Shown here: in pieces, positions 38,718 to 48,102 of the stretch | Position numbering within the stretch: position 1 is the stretch's first letter | How the letters are laid out: each line of letters opens with the position of its first letter | From: Gammaproteobacteria bacterium | GTDB taxonomy: Bacteria > Pseudomonadota > Gammaproteobacteria > Pseudomonadales > Azotimanducaceae | Assembly: GCA_003247835.1 (NCBI GenBank) | Contig: QJYB01000045.1 | Span: forward strand, 1 to 55,262 | Direction of reading: 5' to 3' | DNA length: 55,262 bases | The notes under the pieces: generated by a model | The model's database searches: none | What the model was told of the DNA's origin: nothing | Seen by the model: only the letters and a program-made list of their open reading frames with translations | Program-made: the position numbers and the translations under genes

Positions 38718-41700
38718 CACGGGCTTGACCACGAACAGAAGGTCGCCTGCATTGACCTGCTGTCCCGTCGCCATGTTGATCCGCGTCACCTCGTACTCCC
38801 GTTCGGGATCGTACAGATCGGTTTCGGTGTTGAAATCCGCGAGCTTCAGCGGCGTGAAGATCTTCATGGCCTCAAGCTGACCGATAGTGTCCGTGACGCG
38901 CACGCGGTCGCCGACGTTGACGTACTCGGGTTCGGTTGGTGTCGGTGTCGTGTAGAAGATGGCGGTGGCCGGCGAGAGCACCTTGAGCTCGTCGCTGTCC
39001 TCGATCCGGATGGACTCCAGGTCGATCCCACCACGGGACTCGCCGGCCGACGCGTCGATCTCTCGAATCAGCGATTCGGAATCGGTTCGCGCCAGGAACT
39101 CCGGCAGGTAGCCCGTGTCGTATACGCCCCTGTTGAACACCTCATCGGCGAGCACCCGCTTGAGCAGCGGGATGTTGGTGCTGATGCCGCGCAGCGTGAT
39201 ACGACCGAGATAGTTGAGCAGCTTCTGCACCGCCGCGGGTCGGTCCGCGGCATGAACGATGACCTGGGCGACCATGCTGTCGTAGAACGGTGAGACGAAC
39301 TTGCCTTCCGAGACCGTGGCGATCACCTCCACGCCGTCCTCTTCCGGAAACTCGCAGGCCGTGACCTGACCCGGATGAGGCCTGAACACCAGACGGCCCC
39401 GTGAGTCTTTCTGCACACGCTCCGCGTTGACCCGCGCCTCGATGGCGTAACCGTTCCCGACCGGCGTGAGATCCGCGATGGACTCGCCCGAGGCGATCCG
39501 GAACTGCTCAGCCACGATGTCGACACCCGATACCCATTCGGTGACCGGGTGCTCCACCTGCAGGCGGGTGTTCATCTCCATGAAGTAGACGGCCTCGTTG
39601 GCAACGTCGTGAATGAACTCCACCGTACCTGCACCGACGTATCCCACCTCATCGGCGATCGCCGCGGTGTAAGAGAACACGGACTCCCTGAGATCCGCGG
39701 GCAGCACCGTCGAGTCGGACTCCTCGAAGACTTTCTGCTTGTCACGCTGCACGCTGCAGTCCCGAAGCCCCAGCACCTTGGTGTTGCCGTGGGTGTCCCT
39801 GAGCACCTGCACCTCGATGTGACGCAGAGAAGTGACGTACTTTTCGAGATAGACGTCGCCGTTGCCGAAGGCGGCCCGCGCTTCCACGGTCACCCGGCGG
39901 AACAGCTCGTGGAAGTCGTCCGGACCTTCCACCACCTGAATACCCTTGCCGCCGCCACCGTGCACCGCCTTGATGAGCACCGGGTAACCGATGTCCTCGG
40001 CCACACGCGCCGCGCTGTCCACATCCGTGAGAATACCGTGGCTGCCCGGCACCACCGGCACCTTGAGTCTGAGCGCGGTGTTGATGGCATTGGATTTGTT
40101 GCCCATGGTCTCCATGCTGGAGACCGGCGGGCCGACGAAGTTGATGCCGTGGCTGCGGACCAGCTCCGCAAAACCCGAGTTCTCCGACAGGAAGCCGATA
40201 CCCGGGTGCAGCGAGTCCACCCCTTCGAGCTCCGCCACCCGCAGCACGCTCATCGCGTTCAGGTAGCTTTCATCCGGGGTGTTGCCGCCAATGCACACCA
40301 GGTGGTCGCGGTCGCCGAGCATGTCCGCCGCTACCGACTCCATATCCGGATCCGACTGCACGAGCACGATCTGAATGCCTTGCCTGCGGGCGATGCGGAT
40401 GAGCTTCACCGCCGTGCAACCGCGGGCGTGAATGAGTACCTTGCGCGTCGGCCGGATGAGGTCACGGTCCGTGTAACGGGGACGGTGCGCCACCACGACC
40501 GGACGTTCGAGGCTGAGCACACCCGCCACCACCCGCGAGACCACGTCCTCCACCGTTTCCTGAGGGACCGGGATGTCCGGATCGATTCCCCGCAGCAGTT
40601 CGTCCAGCTCCGGATGGAACGGGTGCTTCACCAGGCCCTGCATGGCCTTGGGATCCTGGGAGAGATAGTTCGAGAGTATGGAGTTGAGCGGCAGGTTCGA
40701 CGGCACGACGATCTGTCCGGCGAACGGCATGGTGGTACCGCTGAAGTAGTAGGTCTGGGCCAGTGGATGGGTCACGAAGCTCGCCTGTGCACCGCCCGTG
40801 CAGTCACCGAACCCGAACATGATCACCGGCAGGTCGTGATCCCGCACGAAACGGGTGATGCGATCGTTGACCGCCGCCATGGAAAAGAGCGCGCCAGCCC
40901 CTTCCTTGGTCTGCATGCCGCCGGAGGAAATGAAGCAGATGACGGGCAGGTGCTGCTCGGCACACTCCACCAGCAGCTTGCAGAACTTCACGGCGCTCGC
41001 CATATCGAAGGAGCCGGCCTGGAAGTCCACGTTCGACACCAGAATGCCGGCCCGGATGGTGCGGCTGCCCACCCGGAAGTCGCCGATGCCGGCGGCGATG
41101 CCGCAGGGCTCCTGGCCGCGGGCCAGCGCCTGCTCGATGGACATCCGGAACCCCGGGAAACGTCGCGGATCGGAGCTCAGCAGGTCAGCGTAACGTTCCT
41201 CGAAGTTGCTGACGAACCGCTCGATGAACGCCGTGTACGAGGTCTTCTTCTGGTTCTTGACATCCCTGAGCACATTACTGATGCGCAGGTCCCGGTAGGC
41301 CATGTTCTGCCGGTTCCAGAAGTCCTTGCGCCGGCCGATGTTCTTCGGCGCGATGCGTCCCTGATAACGGCCGCCATCGCGCTCGGACTGGATGTAGGAG
41401 AGGAGCAGGTTTTCGAAGAGATAGGTGACCACCACGAACAGCGCGTCGGAGAGGTGGGGGAAGGCCACCTTCTTCCATTCCTCCACCGAGCGGAAGAATT
41501 CCGTGTTCTTCGGCAGCCGCTGAATTCTCAGGTACCACTGCGTCATCTGCTCACCGAGCTCCGTCCTGCGACGTTCTGCGGATTCCTTCGACGGTTCCTC
41601 TGACGCTCCGAGGACCAGCCCGTCGACGGCGAAACCGAGCGTCGTCTGGATCAGCTGCGCCAGCGAATTCTTGGACAGCGACTGCGAGGCCTGTGCTTCC

Positions 41701-43562
41701 TCGGCGATCTCGTCCAGGTTGGCGATGATCTGATCGTAGACGGAGTCGAACAGCAGCAGGTTTTCACACTCCCGGAGGAAGTCGCTGCGAAGCTCGTCTT
41801 CGACGAGCACGTCGAGCACGGTCATGTCGCTGAATGGCACGACCGGTCGTGTCGTCGCCGCCGGTTTCACCAGGCCGCTGAAGGTCTTTGCCAGGAGCTC
41901 GCGGTTCGTGCGCAGGGAATGCGTCTGCGATCCGTCCAGGCTCGTTCCGGTGATGGCCAGGTTCAGCTCGACGGTGAGCTGGGTGCGCAGGTACTGATCC
42001 GATTTCTCACGGTTTTCCTGCTCCTCCGAGAGCAGCTTGCGCCCTTCGTGGGAAAAGCTGCCGCGCAGCACGCTCCGCAGGCCGGACGCGCGAATGGCGC
42101 CCAGCAGCTCACGGGGATCGGCGATGTCGGTGATCTGCAGGATCTGCCGGATGTCCTCCGGCTGAGCGAGATAACCCTTGAGTGCCCGGAGGTTGCCGAC
42201 CGCCTCGGTTTTCCAGCGGTTGTAGAGGAACACGCCGACCGACGAGAGCAGAACGGCCCGCGCCTCCTCGTAATTCTTCTTCGGCTCGCCGAACAGCAGC
42301 TGGGCGATGCGCCCCCGCTCGTCGTGGACAGCCTGCTTTTTTTCGTTGTAGTTCTTCCAGGCCCGGGAAAGCGCGTCGTCATAGACCACGCGGTCCGGGT
42401 CCTGCAGCCATTTCAGGAACGTCAGCCGCCGCTCGAGCTCGGCCCGCTTGTCGAGCTCCCCTTCCGGCAGCTCCTGGTTGGAAAGCCTGCCGTACTGGGA
42501 CGTGTTGGTAGCCTTGATCCTCTGACGCACCTTGAGGTAGCGCAGGTACCGGAAGGCCACACCGAACACGTTCAGATATTCGGTGGGGTTGCGGGACACC
42601 TTCAGCGCCGCACTCGCCTGCATGCGTTTCAGGTTTTCAGAAGGATTGAGGAACCGCTGCAGGCTCTGTCGGTAGTGATCCAGAATGTAGGGATTCTTCG
42701 CAACGAATTCTTCGCAGGTCTCCTCCACTCGGGCGATTCCCGCGACGATGGCCTGGCGCAGGTTTGCCGGATCCGGATCGTTGGGCGAATAGTCGATGAC
42801 CCCGTCGATGTTGCCCTGCTTGTAGAGCTCATAGGCGCCGAGCCCCACGTACTTGGCACACTCCTGCCAGGACAGGTTGAGGCGACGCGCAATGCTGGCC
42901 AGAGATTTCGGCTGGATGGTGCTGAATACGCTGTCCCTGAGCGCCAGGATCATGTTGCTGGCGGCGAGCGGAATGGCACCACCGGAGTAGCCGAGCCCGT
43001 AGACGATGCCGACATTGGGCACGTCCACGTTGCTTGCTTCCGCGATGAGCCGCGAGATGCTGTGCGCCTGGTTGTTGCGGTTCGCTTCTTCCTTGGCGTC
43101 GGCACCCGGAGTGTCCATGAGTGTGACGATGGGAACGGTGCGACGGGAAAACTGCCGCACCTTGTCTGCCGCTTTCAGATGGTGATGCGGCCCCCACTCA
43201 CCGTTGCGGTAGGAGCGATCCTGGGCAATGAAACCGACCTCGCGGACGTCCGGGCCGAACTCCATCTCGAGGACGGCGGCATAGAACGCACCGTCCATCT
43301 CCTCCTCGACCACCCGGCCGAGCTCGCGGATGACCAGCGGCGCCGGGGTGCGCCCCGGATCCTCGGCGGCGGCGACCACGGCTTCGATATAGGAGTCCAC
43401 GTCGAGCCTGGACAGATGTTCCGCACGCCTCAGAATCTCCCGCTTGCCCAGACAGCCGGGCAGCAGCTCGTCGCTGTCCGTGCGGGGAAAAAGGGAAAAG
43501 TCCTGGGCCAGACTCTCTGCAATCAGATAGAGCCTGTCCCCTTCTTGAAGCTGCTTATCCAC
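38715..43562 (-). CDS. Single-chain acetyl-CoA/acyl-CoA carboxylase (CT-alpha, linker, CT-beta, BC, biotinyl)
   Basis: This 1,615-residue protein joins all parts of a biotin-dependent acyl-CoA carboxylase. Residues about 85-260 resemble AccA (MDTPGADAKEEANRNNQAHS, GYSGGAIPLAA). About 260-800 is a long helical region I cannot assign. About 800-1000 resembles AccD (SSGGMQTKEGAGALF, GDCTGGAQASF), without the AccD zinc finger. About 1040-1490 is biotin carboxylase (ATP loop HGGGGKG 1201-1207; E1329, N1331 and R1333 in EMNTRLQVEHPVTE). About 1530-1615 is the biotinyl domain with K1567 in EAMKIF. All key motifs look intact, so it should make malonyl-CoA or a similar product. Known single-chain enzymes usually start with biotin carboxylase; this order is different. 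The start is GTG at 43562, and no closer start exists. Confidence 0.9.
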   Translation of the reverse strand: MDKQLQEGDRLYLIAESLAQDFSLFPRTDSDELLPGCLGKREILRRAEHLSRLDVDSYIEAVVAAAEDPGRTPAPLVIRELGRVVEEEMDGAFYAAVLEMEFGPDVREVGFIAQDRSYRNGEWGPHHHLKAADKVRQFSRRTVPIVTLMDTPGADAKEEANRNNQAHSISRLIAEASNVDVPNVGIVYGLGYSGGAIPLAASNMILALRDSVFSTIQPKSLASIARRLNLSWQECAKYVGLGAYELYKQGNIDGVIDYSPNDPDPANLRQAIVAGIARVEETCEEFVAKNPYILDHYRQSLQRFLNPSENLKRMQASAALKVSRNPTEYLNVFGVAFRYLRYLKVRQRIKATNTSQYGRLSNQELPEGELDKRAELERRLTFLKWLQDPDRVVYDDALSRAWKNYNEKKQAVHDERGRIAQLLFGEPKKNYEEARAVLLSSVGVFLYNRWKTEAVGNLRALKGYLAQPEDIRQILQITDIADPRELLGAIRASGLRSVLRGSFSHEGRKLLSEEQENREKSDQYLRTQLTVELNLAITGTSLDGSQTHSLRTNRELLAKTFSGLVKPAATTRPVVPFSDMTVLDVLVEDELRSDFLRECENLLLFDSVYDQIIANLDEIAEEAQASQSLSKNSLAQLIQTTLGFAVDGLVLGASEEPSKESAERRRTELGEQMTQWYLRIQRLPKNTEFFRSVEEWKKVAFPHLSDALFVVVTYLFENLLLSYIQSERDGGRYQGRIAPKNIGRRKDFWNRQNMAYRDLRISNVLRDVKNQKKTSYTAFIERFVSNFEERYADLLSSDPRRFPGFRMSIEQALARGQEPCGIAAGIGDFRVGSRTIRAGILVSNVDFQAGSFDMASAVKFCKLLVECAEQHLPVICFISSGGMQTKEGAGALFSMAAVNDRITRFVRDHDLPVIMFGFGDCTGGAQASFVTHPLAQTYYFSGTTMPFAGQIVVPSNLPLNSILSNYLSQDPKAMQGLVKHPFHPELDELLRGIDPDIPVPQETVEDVVSRVVAGVLSLERPVVVAHRPRYTDRDLIRPTRKVLIHARGCTAVKLIRIARRQGIQIVLVQSDPDMESVAADMLGDRDHLVCIGGNTPDESYLNAMSVLRVAELEGVDSLHPGIGFLSENSGFAELVRSHGINFVGPPVSSMETMGNKSNAINTALRLKVPVVPGSHGILTDVDSAARVAEDIGYPVLIKAVHGGGGKGIQVVEGPDDFHELFRRVTVEARAAFGNGDVYLEKYVTSLRHIEVQVLRDTHGNTKVLGLRDCSVQRDKQKVFEESDSTVLPADLRESVFSYTAAIADEVGYVGAGTVEFIHDVANEAVYFMEMNTRLQVEHPVTEWVSGVDIVAEQFRIASGESIADLTPVGNGYAIEARVNAERVQKDSRGRLVFRPHPGQVTACEFPEEDGVEVIATVSEGKFVSPFYDSMVAQVIVHAADRPAAVQKLLNYLGRITLRGISTNIPLLKRVLADEVFNRGVYDTGYLPEFLARTDSESLIREIDASAGESRGGIDLESIRIEDSDELKVLSPATAIFYTTPTPTEPEYVNVGDRVRVTDTIGQLEAMKIFTPLKLADFNTETDLYDPEREYEVTRINMATGQQVNAGDLLFVVKPV

Positions 43563-43591
43563 GGGCGAGACAACGGGTAAAAATTGGCGGT

Positions 43592-43620
43592 ACTCTAGCC
43601 ACTTGCCCCTCCGATGGCAA
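43592..43620 (-). promoter_or_regulatory. Sigma70-type promoter of the single-chain carboxylase
   Basis: On the minus strand TTGCCA (43615-43620) and TAGAGT (43592-43597) are exactly 17 bases apart, five and four of six matches. The predicted leader is about 20 bases and has no strong Shine-Dalgarno before the GTG start. Confidence 0.6.
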
Positions 43621-43698
43621 CGTGAAGCCAGCTCCAGACAATCTGCAATCTCATCGTAACTTATCGGAATCTAAGAGCTTTATTCCAAAGAGGAGTCC

Positions 43699-44202
43699 AT
43701 GACCGTTGTCAACTGTGCCGTGCTGACCGTCTCCGACAGCCGTACCCGGAACGAGGATACGTCGGGGGATCTGCTCGCCTCGCTGATCGGTGACGACGGT
43801 CACCGCCTCGTCGACCGGAACCTGGTCCGGGATGACGTCTACCAGGTACGGGCCGTGGTATCCGCCTGGATCGCCGATCCCGACGTCCAGGTGATCGTCA
43901 GCACCGGCGGCACCGGCTTCACGGGCCGCGACAGCACACCGGAAGCGCTGACACCGCTCTTCGACAAGATCATCGACGGCTTCGGCGAGCTGTTTCGCCA
44001 GATCTCCTACGACGAAATCGGCGCCTCCACGATCCAGTCCCGCTGTGTCGGCGGGCTGGCGAACGGTACCCTGATCTTCGCCCTGCCCGGCTCGACCAAC
44101 GCGGTGAGGACGGGTTGGGAGAAGATTCTTCGACCGCAGCTCGATATCCGCACCCGGCCCTGCAACTTCGTCGAGCTGCTGCCCCGCCTGCTCGAACGCT
44201 GA
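43699..44202 (+). CDS. moaB: Molybdopterin adenylyltransferase-type protein MoaB/Mog
   Basis: The 167-residue protein has the MoCF-biosynthesis fold with [33 protein letters not shown] and [15 protein letters not shown]. Such proteins adenylate molybdopterin before molybdenum insertion; some MoaB paralogues have no proven activity. GAGGAG three bases before the ATG is a strong ribosome-binding site. The molybdenum-cofactor enzyme MsrP is encoded 9 kb away. It is divergent from the carboxylase gene. Confidence 0.9.
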   Translation: MTVVNCAVLTVSDSRTRNEDTSGDLLASLIGDDGHRLVDRNLVRDDVYQVRAVVSAWIADPDVQVIVSTGGTGFTGRDSTPEALTPLFDKIIDGFGELFRQISYDEIGASTIQSRCVGGLANGTLIFALPGSTNAVRTGWEKILRPQLDIRTRPCNFVELLPRLLER

Positions 44203-44219
44203 ACCCGTGCGATCCGTCG

Positions 44220-44249
44220 CTGACACCCGTCGCACCTGCCGGGTAGAAT
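44220..44249 (+). promoter_or_regulatory. Sigma70-type promoter of the thiolase-fabY pair
   Basis: CTGACA (44220-44225) and TAGAAT (44244-44249) are 18 bases apart, each matching five of six consensus positions. The start of the thiolase gene is 31 bases downstream of the -10 box. Confidence 0.65.
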
Positions 44250-44280
44250 GCCGCGTCACGATACCTGCCGAGGCACCGTC

Positions 44281-45441
44281 ATGAGTGAGCCCGTATTCAT
44301 CCTCAGTGCTGCCCGCACGCCCATCGGGTCATTTCAGGGCAGCCTCGCCAGCCGATCCGCGCCCCAGCTCGGCGCCCATGCCATCCGCGCTGCTCTGGAC
44401 GCCTCGGGAACCGCGGACGACGGCGTCGACGAGGTCATCATGGGCAACGTCATCGGCGCCGGTCTCAAACAGGCCCCCGCGCGGCAGGCAATGCGCCTCG
44501 CCGGACTGCCGGACGCCTGTGGTGCGCTGACCGTCAATAAGGTCTGCGGCTCGGGCATGAAGGCCACCATGCTCGCCCACGATCTGATCCGTGCCGGCAG
44601 TGCGAACCGGGTGGTCGCCGGTGGCATGGAGAGCATGACCAACGCGCCGTATCTGCTCACACGCGCCCGCAGCGGCATGCGGATGGGCCACGGCCAGATG
44701 CTAGACGCCATGTTCACGGACGGCCTCGAAGATGCGGAGACCGGTGGCGCCATGGGCAGCTTTGCCCAGGCCACGGCAGACAGCTATCAGCTGACCCGCG
44801 AGGCGATGGACGACTACGCGATCCGCTCGCTCGACCGCGCCAGGTCCGCCATGGCCGCCGGTCACCTCGATGACGAGATCGCGCCGTATCGCGACAACGG
44901 TCTCGACGTCGCAGAGGATGAGCAACCGGGACGCGCGAAGGTGGAGAAGATCCCGACGCTGAGGCCTGCGTTCAAGGCCGACGGCACCATCACGGCGGCC
45001 AACTCGAGCTCGATTTCCGACGGCGCGTCGGCGCTGTTGCTGGCCGGAGAGAATGCCATCGGCAAGGCGGAGCCGCTCGCCCGCATCGTCGGTCACGCCA
45101 CGTTCTCCCGCCATCCCTCGGAGTTCACCATCGCACCCGTGGGCGCCATCGGCTCACTGCTCGAGCGTCTCGGCTGGTCGGCGGACGATGTGGATCTCTT
45201 CGAGATCAACGAGGCCTTCGCCATGGTGACCATGATCGCCATCTCGGAGCTCAACCTCGATCCGGCACGCGTCAACATCTACGGTGGCGCATGTGCCCAG
45301 GGACACCCCATCGGCTCCACCGGCAGCCGGCTCATCGTTACCCTGGCCCATGCCATGGCTCGCAGGGGCAGCCGGCGCGGCATCGCCGCGCTGTGCATCG
45401 GCGGCGGTGAAGCCACGGCCGTGGCGTTGTCCAGAGAATGA
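44281..45441 (+). CDS. Acetyl-CoA acetyltransferase (thiolase)
   Basis: The 386-residue thiolase has the acylated cysteine C89 in NKVCGSGMKA, H342 in AQGHPIGSTG and C372 in LCIGGGEA, so the full catalytic set is present. Length and motifs fit biosynthetic acetoacetyl-CoA thiolases (AtoB/PhaA type), though a degradative role is possible. The frame extends 11 codons upstream, but MSEPVFILSAARTPIG is the family start. It overlaps fabY by ATGA, tying it to fatty acid initiation or a ketoacyl pathway. Confidence 0.94.
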   Translation: MSEPVFILSAARTPIGSFQGSLASRSAPQLGAHAIRAALDASGTADDGVDEVIMGNVIGAGLKQAPARQAMRLAGLPDACGALTVNKVCGSGMKATMLAHDLIRAGSANRVVAGGMESMTNAPYLLTRARSGMRMGHGQMLDAMFTDGLEDAETGGAMGSFAQATADSYQLTREAMDDYAIRSLDRARSAMAAGHLDDEIAPYRDNGLDVAEDEQPGRAKVEKIPTLRPAFKADGTITAANSSSISDGASALLLAGENAIGKAEPLARIVGHATFSRHPSEFTIAPVGAIGSLLERLGWSADDVDLFEINEAFAMVTMIAISELNLDPARVNIYGGACAQGHPIGSTGSRLIVTLAHAMARRGSRRGIAALCIGGGEATAVALSRE

Positions 45442-47291
45442 AACGCCTGCCCGTCATCGTCGGCTTCGGCGGCATCAATCCCGCCGGTCGTGTCTCCTTT
45501 CACCACGCCTACCGGCGCCTGGTCATCGAAGCCCTGAACGAGGCAGACCGGGGGCGTACCTACGAGAGCCTGGCCACGCTCATGGGCCTCGAGGATTCCG
45601 GCGCGGCTGCCACCCGCAGCTTCATCGACAGCCACACGCTGATCCGTCGCATCGAGCTCTTCGACCCGGATCGGGTACCCGTCAACCGGGCTGCCCGCCT
45701 GCACGCAACGGAGCCGGACGAGCCTTTCAGCTTCGTGATGAGCAAGCGCTACCTGCCCGAACAGGTCCCCGGTGACTGGCGCGTCGAGGCCGTGAACGAC
45801 TCCGAGGTGAGGGTGACCGTACCCGGCAGGCTGGACGTCTTCCTGCCGGATACCCGGACGTCGCGGGTCACCAGCGCGGGTCAGCTGCCAACGGGATTCG
45901 ATCCCGGCGACCGTTACCAGTCCCGCAATCATCCTCGTGGCCTGCAGCTCACAGTGTTCGGCGCTTCCGACGCGGTCCGATCCACCGGTATCGACGTGCA
46001 GGTGCTTCGCGACGCGGTGCCACCGGATCAGGTCGCCGTCTACTCCGGTTCCGCCATGGGTCAGCTCGACAGCGAAGGCTACGGCGGCATGTTCCAGAAC
46101 TCGCTGCTGGGCAAACGGCCGACGTCGAAGAACGTGCCCCTCGGCCTCAACGAGATGCCGGGCGATTTCATCAATGCCTACGTGCTCGGCTCCGCAGGCG
46201 GAGCGGCAGGCATCATCGGCGCCTGCGCCACCTTCCTCTACAACGTCCGGGCCGGCTGCAACGAGATCCAGAGCGGCCGCAAACGGGTGGTGCTGGTGGG
46301 CAATGCCGAAGCGCCGGTGGTTGCCGAGGTGATCGAAGGCTATCGGACCATGGGTGCGCTCATGGAGGACGAGCAGATCATGTCGCTCGATGGTACCAGC
46401 ACACCCAACCATCGCCGGGCCTGCCGACCGTTCTCGAGCAATGGCGGCTTCACGGTCGCCGAGAGCGCCGTGTATGCCCTGCTGATGGACGACGAGCTGG
46501 CCCTGTCTCTCGGCGCGAGGATTCTCGGCTCCGTACCGGGTGTTTTCGTGAACGCCGATGGCTACAAGAAATCCATCCCGGGTCCGGGGATCGGCAACTA
46601 CCTGACGGTCGGTAGGGCCATGGGGCTCGCGCGTTCGATCCTCGGCGAGGATGGCCTCCGGCATCGCACCCACATGCAGGCGCACGGCACCGGCACACCC
46701 CAGAACCGGGTCACCGAGTCCCATATCCTCGACGAACTCGCGCGCATTCACGGTATCCAGGGCTGGCCGGTGGGCGCCGTGAAGGCCTACGTCGGCCACT
46801 CCATGGCACCGGCGGGCGGCGATCAGCTGGCCGCCGTGCTCGGCACCTGGGCCCACGGCTGGCTGCCCGGCATCACGACCATCGACCACATCGCCGATGA
46901 CGTGCACCACGCCCATCTCGACCTGCCCCTGCACCATCGGCAGCTGGATCCGGATCGGCTCGACGGCGCCTTCATCAACTCCAAGGGTTTCGGCGGCAAC
47001 AACGCCACGGGTCTGTTTCTCTCACCGGAGCTGACGACCCGTATGCTCACCAAACGTTGGGGCAAGGCGCGAATGCTCGAGCACCAGCGCGCCCAGGAAG
47101 CGGTTGCCGAGCGGGCCGTCGACTACGACCGGCGCGCCGACGATCCGGACACCAAGGCGATCTACCAGTTCGGTGAGGGGGTCGTGGAAGGCGACGATCT
47201 CACCATCACGCCCACTGAAATCCGCATACCGGGTTTTGCACAGCCTGTAAGCCTGACACCGGACAATCCGTTCCCGGACATGTGCGACTGA
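45438..47291 (+). CDS. fabY: Beta-ketoacyl synthase FabY
   Basis: The 617-residue protein opens KRLPVIVGFGGINPAGRVSFHH, close to FabY of Pseudomonas aeruginosa. That enzyme condenses acetyl-CoA with malonyl-ACP to start type II fatty acid synthesis in place of FabH. The catalytic cysteine is C263 (IGACATF), and the histidines are H416 (AHGTGTPQNR) and H454 (VGHSMAPAGG). Two glycine-rich segments (GSAGGAAG, SKGFGGNNATG) complete the ketosynthase fold. The first 160 residues are an N-terminal extension typical of FabY. It is coupled to the thiolase gene. Confidence 0.93.
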   Translation: MKRLPVIVGFGGINPAGRVSFHHAYRRLVIEALNEADRGRTYESLATLMGLEDSGAAATRSFIDSHTLIRRIELFDPDRVPVNRAARLHATEPDEPFSFVMSKRYLPEQVPGDWRVEAVNDSEVRVTVPGRLDVFLPDTRTSRVTSAGQLPTGFDPGDRYQSRNHPRGLQLTVFGASDAVRSTGIDVQVLRDAVPPDQVAVYSGSAMGQLDSEGYGGMFQNSLLGKRPTSKNVPLGLNEMPGDFINAYVLGSAGGAAGIIGACATFLYNVRAGCNEIQSGRKRVVLVGNAEAPVVAEVIEGYRTMGALMEDEQIMSLDGTSTPNHRRACRPFSSNGGFTVAESAVYALLMDDELALSLGARILGSVPGVFVNADGYKKSIPGPGIGNYLTVGRAMGLARSILGEDGLRHRTHMQAHGTGTPQNRVTESHILDELARIHGIQGWPVGAVKAYVGHSMAPAGGDQLAAVLGTWAHGWLPGITTIDHIADDVHHAHLDLPLHHRQLDPDRLDGAFINSKGFGGNNATGLFLSPELTTRMLTKRWGKARMLEHQRAQEAVAERAVDYDRRADDPDTKAIYQFGEGVVEGDDLTITPTEIRIPGFAQPVSLTPDNPFPDMCD

Positions 47292-47314
47292 CACTGCCGA
47301 CACTGCAGCGCGAC

Positions 47315-48082
47315 TCAGTGCAGGGTATCGTCCCGATCGGCGAGCTCGGCCAGCCGGCGTCGGGCCAGCGTCTCGATTGCAGCCTCCGGGACGACCCCCT
47401 CACCTGACAGGATGCGTTCGAAAACTGCCCGGGCACCCTGAACGGATCCGAGTCTGAGCCAGTACTCACCCTGCTCGAAGGTGAGCCCCGCGTGGCCCGG
47501 CAGCACCCTGAGCTGACAGTCCACCACATCCAGCGCCCGGTGGTACTCGGCGCGGCCGACGTGAAAGTATTTCAGATTGTTGAACATCCGCAGCAGCACG
47601 TCGCGGGGACCCGCATCCACCAGGGCGGCGGCACGATCCGCGTCGTTCGGCAGGGTCGCCAGGCATTCGGATTCCGTGCGCGCCTCCAGCGCCAGAGGAT
47701 CCACCAGGGTCTGTCCCACCCGAACGAGAAAATGGCCGGGAAAGTTGATGCCCCGTGCCTCGATACCCGCCGATCCGGCCAGCTCGGCAATGAGCACCGC
47801 CAGCGTGATCGGCAGCCCACGGCCGCTGTGGAGCAGCGCATCGATGCGGCTGCCCGCTACCACGTCGGAGGGTGGCTCGCCGCCGAAACCCACCTCCCGG
47901 AGAAACGTCCACGGCTCACCGGTTCCGCCGTACCTGGCCGCCAGCGTTGCGAGTCTGTCCCTGACGCCGGCTTCGTCGAGATCCTCGTCGATGCACACGT
48001 TTACCGCGAGTGCCGCATCCATGATCGTCGCCTGCGGATCGTCCAGCACACTGGACAGGCGGGCGATGGTGGTGTCACGCAC
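47315..48082 (-). CDS. SirB1-family protein (transglutaminase-like plus TPR)
   Basis: The 255-residue protein has the SirB1 layout: an N-terminal helical part, a transglutaminase-like core (SGRGLPITLAVLIAELAG, GINFPGHFLVRVG, VDPLALEA), and a C-terminal TPR-like segment (LKYFHVGRAEYHRALDVVDC). A cysteine nucleophile is not obvious in the core. The function of the family is not known. Start is GTG at 48082; it follows prfC by 20 bases. Confidence 0.83.
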   Translation of the reverse strand: MRDTTIARLSSVLDDPQATIMDAALAVNVCIDEDLDEAGVRDRLATLAARYGGTGEPWTFLREVGFGGEPPSDVVAGSRIDALLHSGRGLPITLAVLIAELAGSAGIEARGINFPGHFLVRVGQTLVDPLALEARTESECLATLPNDADRAAALVDAGPRDVLLRMFNNLKYFHVGRAEYHRALDVVDCQLRVLPGHAGLTFEQGEYWLRLGSVQGARAVFERILSGEGVVPEAAIETLARRRLAELADRDDTLH

Positions 48083-48102
48083 GGTGAGGTGCCCCGCTCA
48101 GC

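Noticed and set aside
39549..41603. 684-codon open frame on the plus strand inside the carboxylase gene
   Set aside because: It is antisense to conserved carboxylase sequence, rich in His/Arg/Val runs typical of mirrored high-GC codons, and has no family motif.
41919..43580. 553-codon open frame on the plus strand opposite the carboxylase N-terminal half
   Set aside because: Mirror frame of AccA-like and linker coding sequence; no ribosome-binding site and no recognisable domain.
45279..46937. 552-codon minus-strand frame opposite fabY
   Set aside because: fabY has complete catalytic motifs; the opposite frame shows none.
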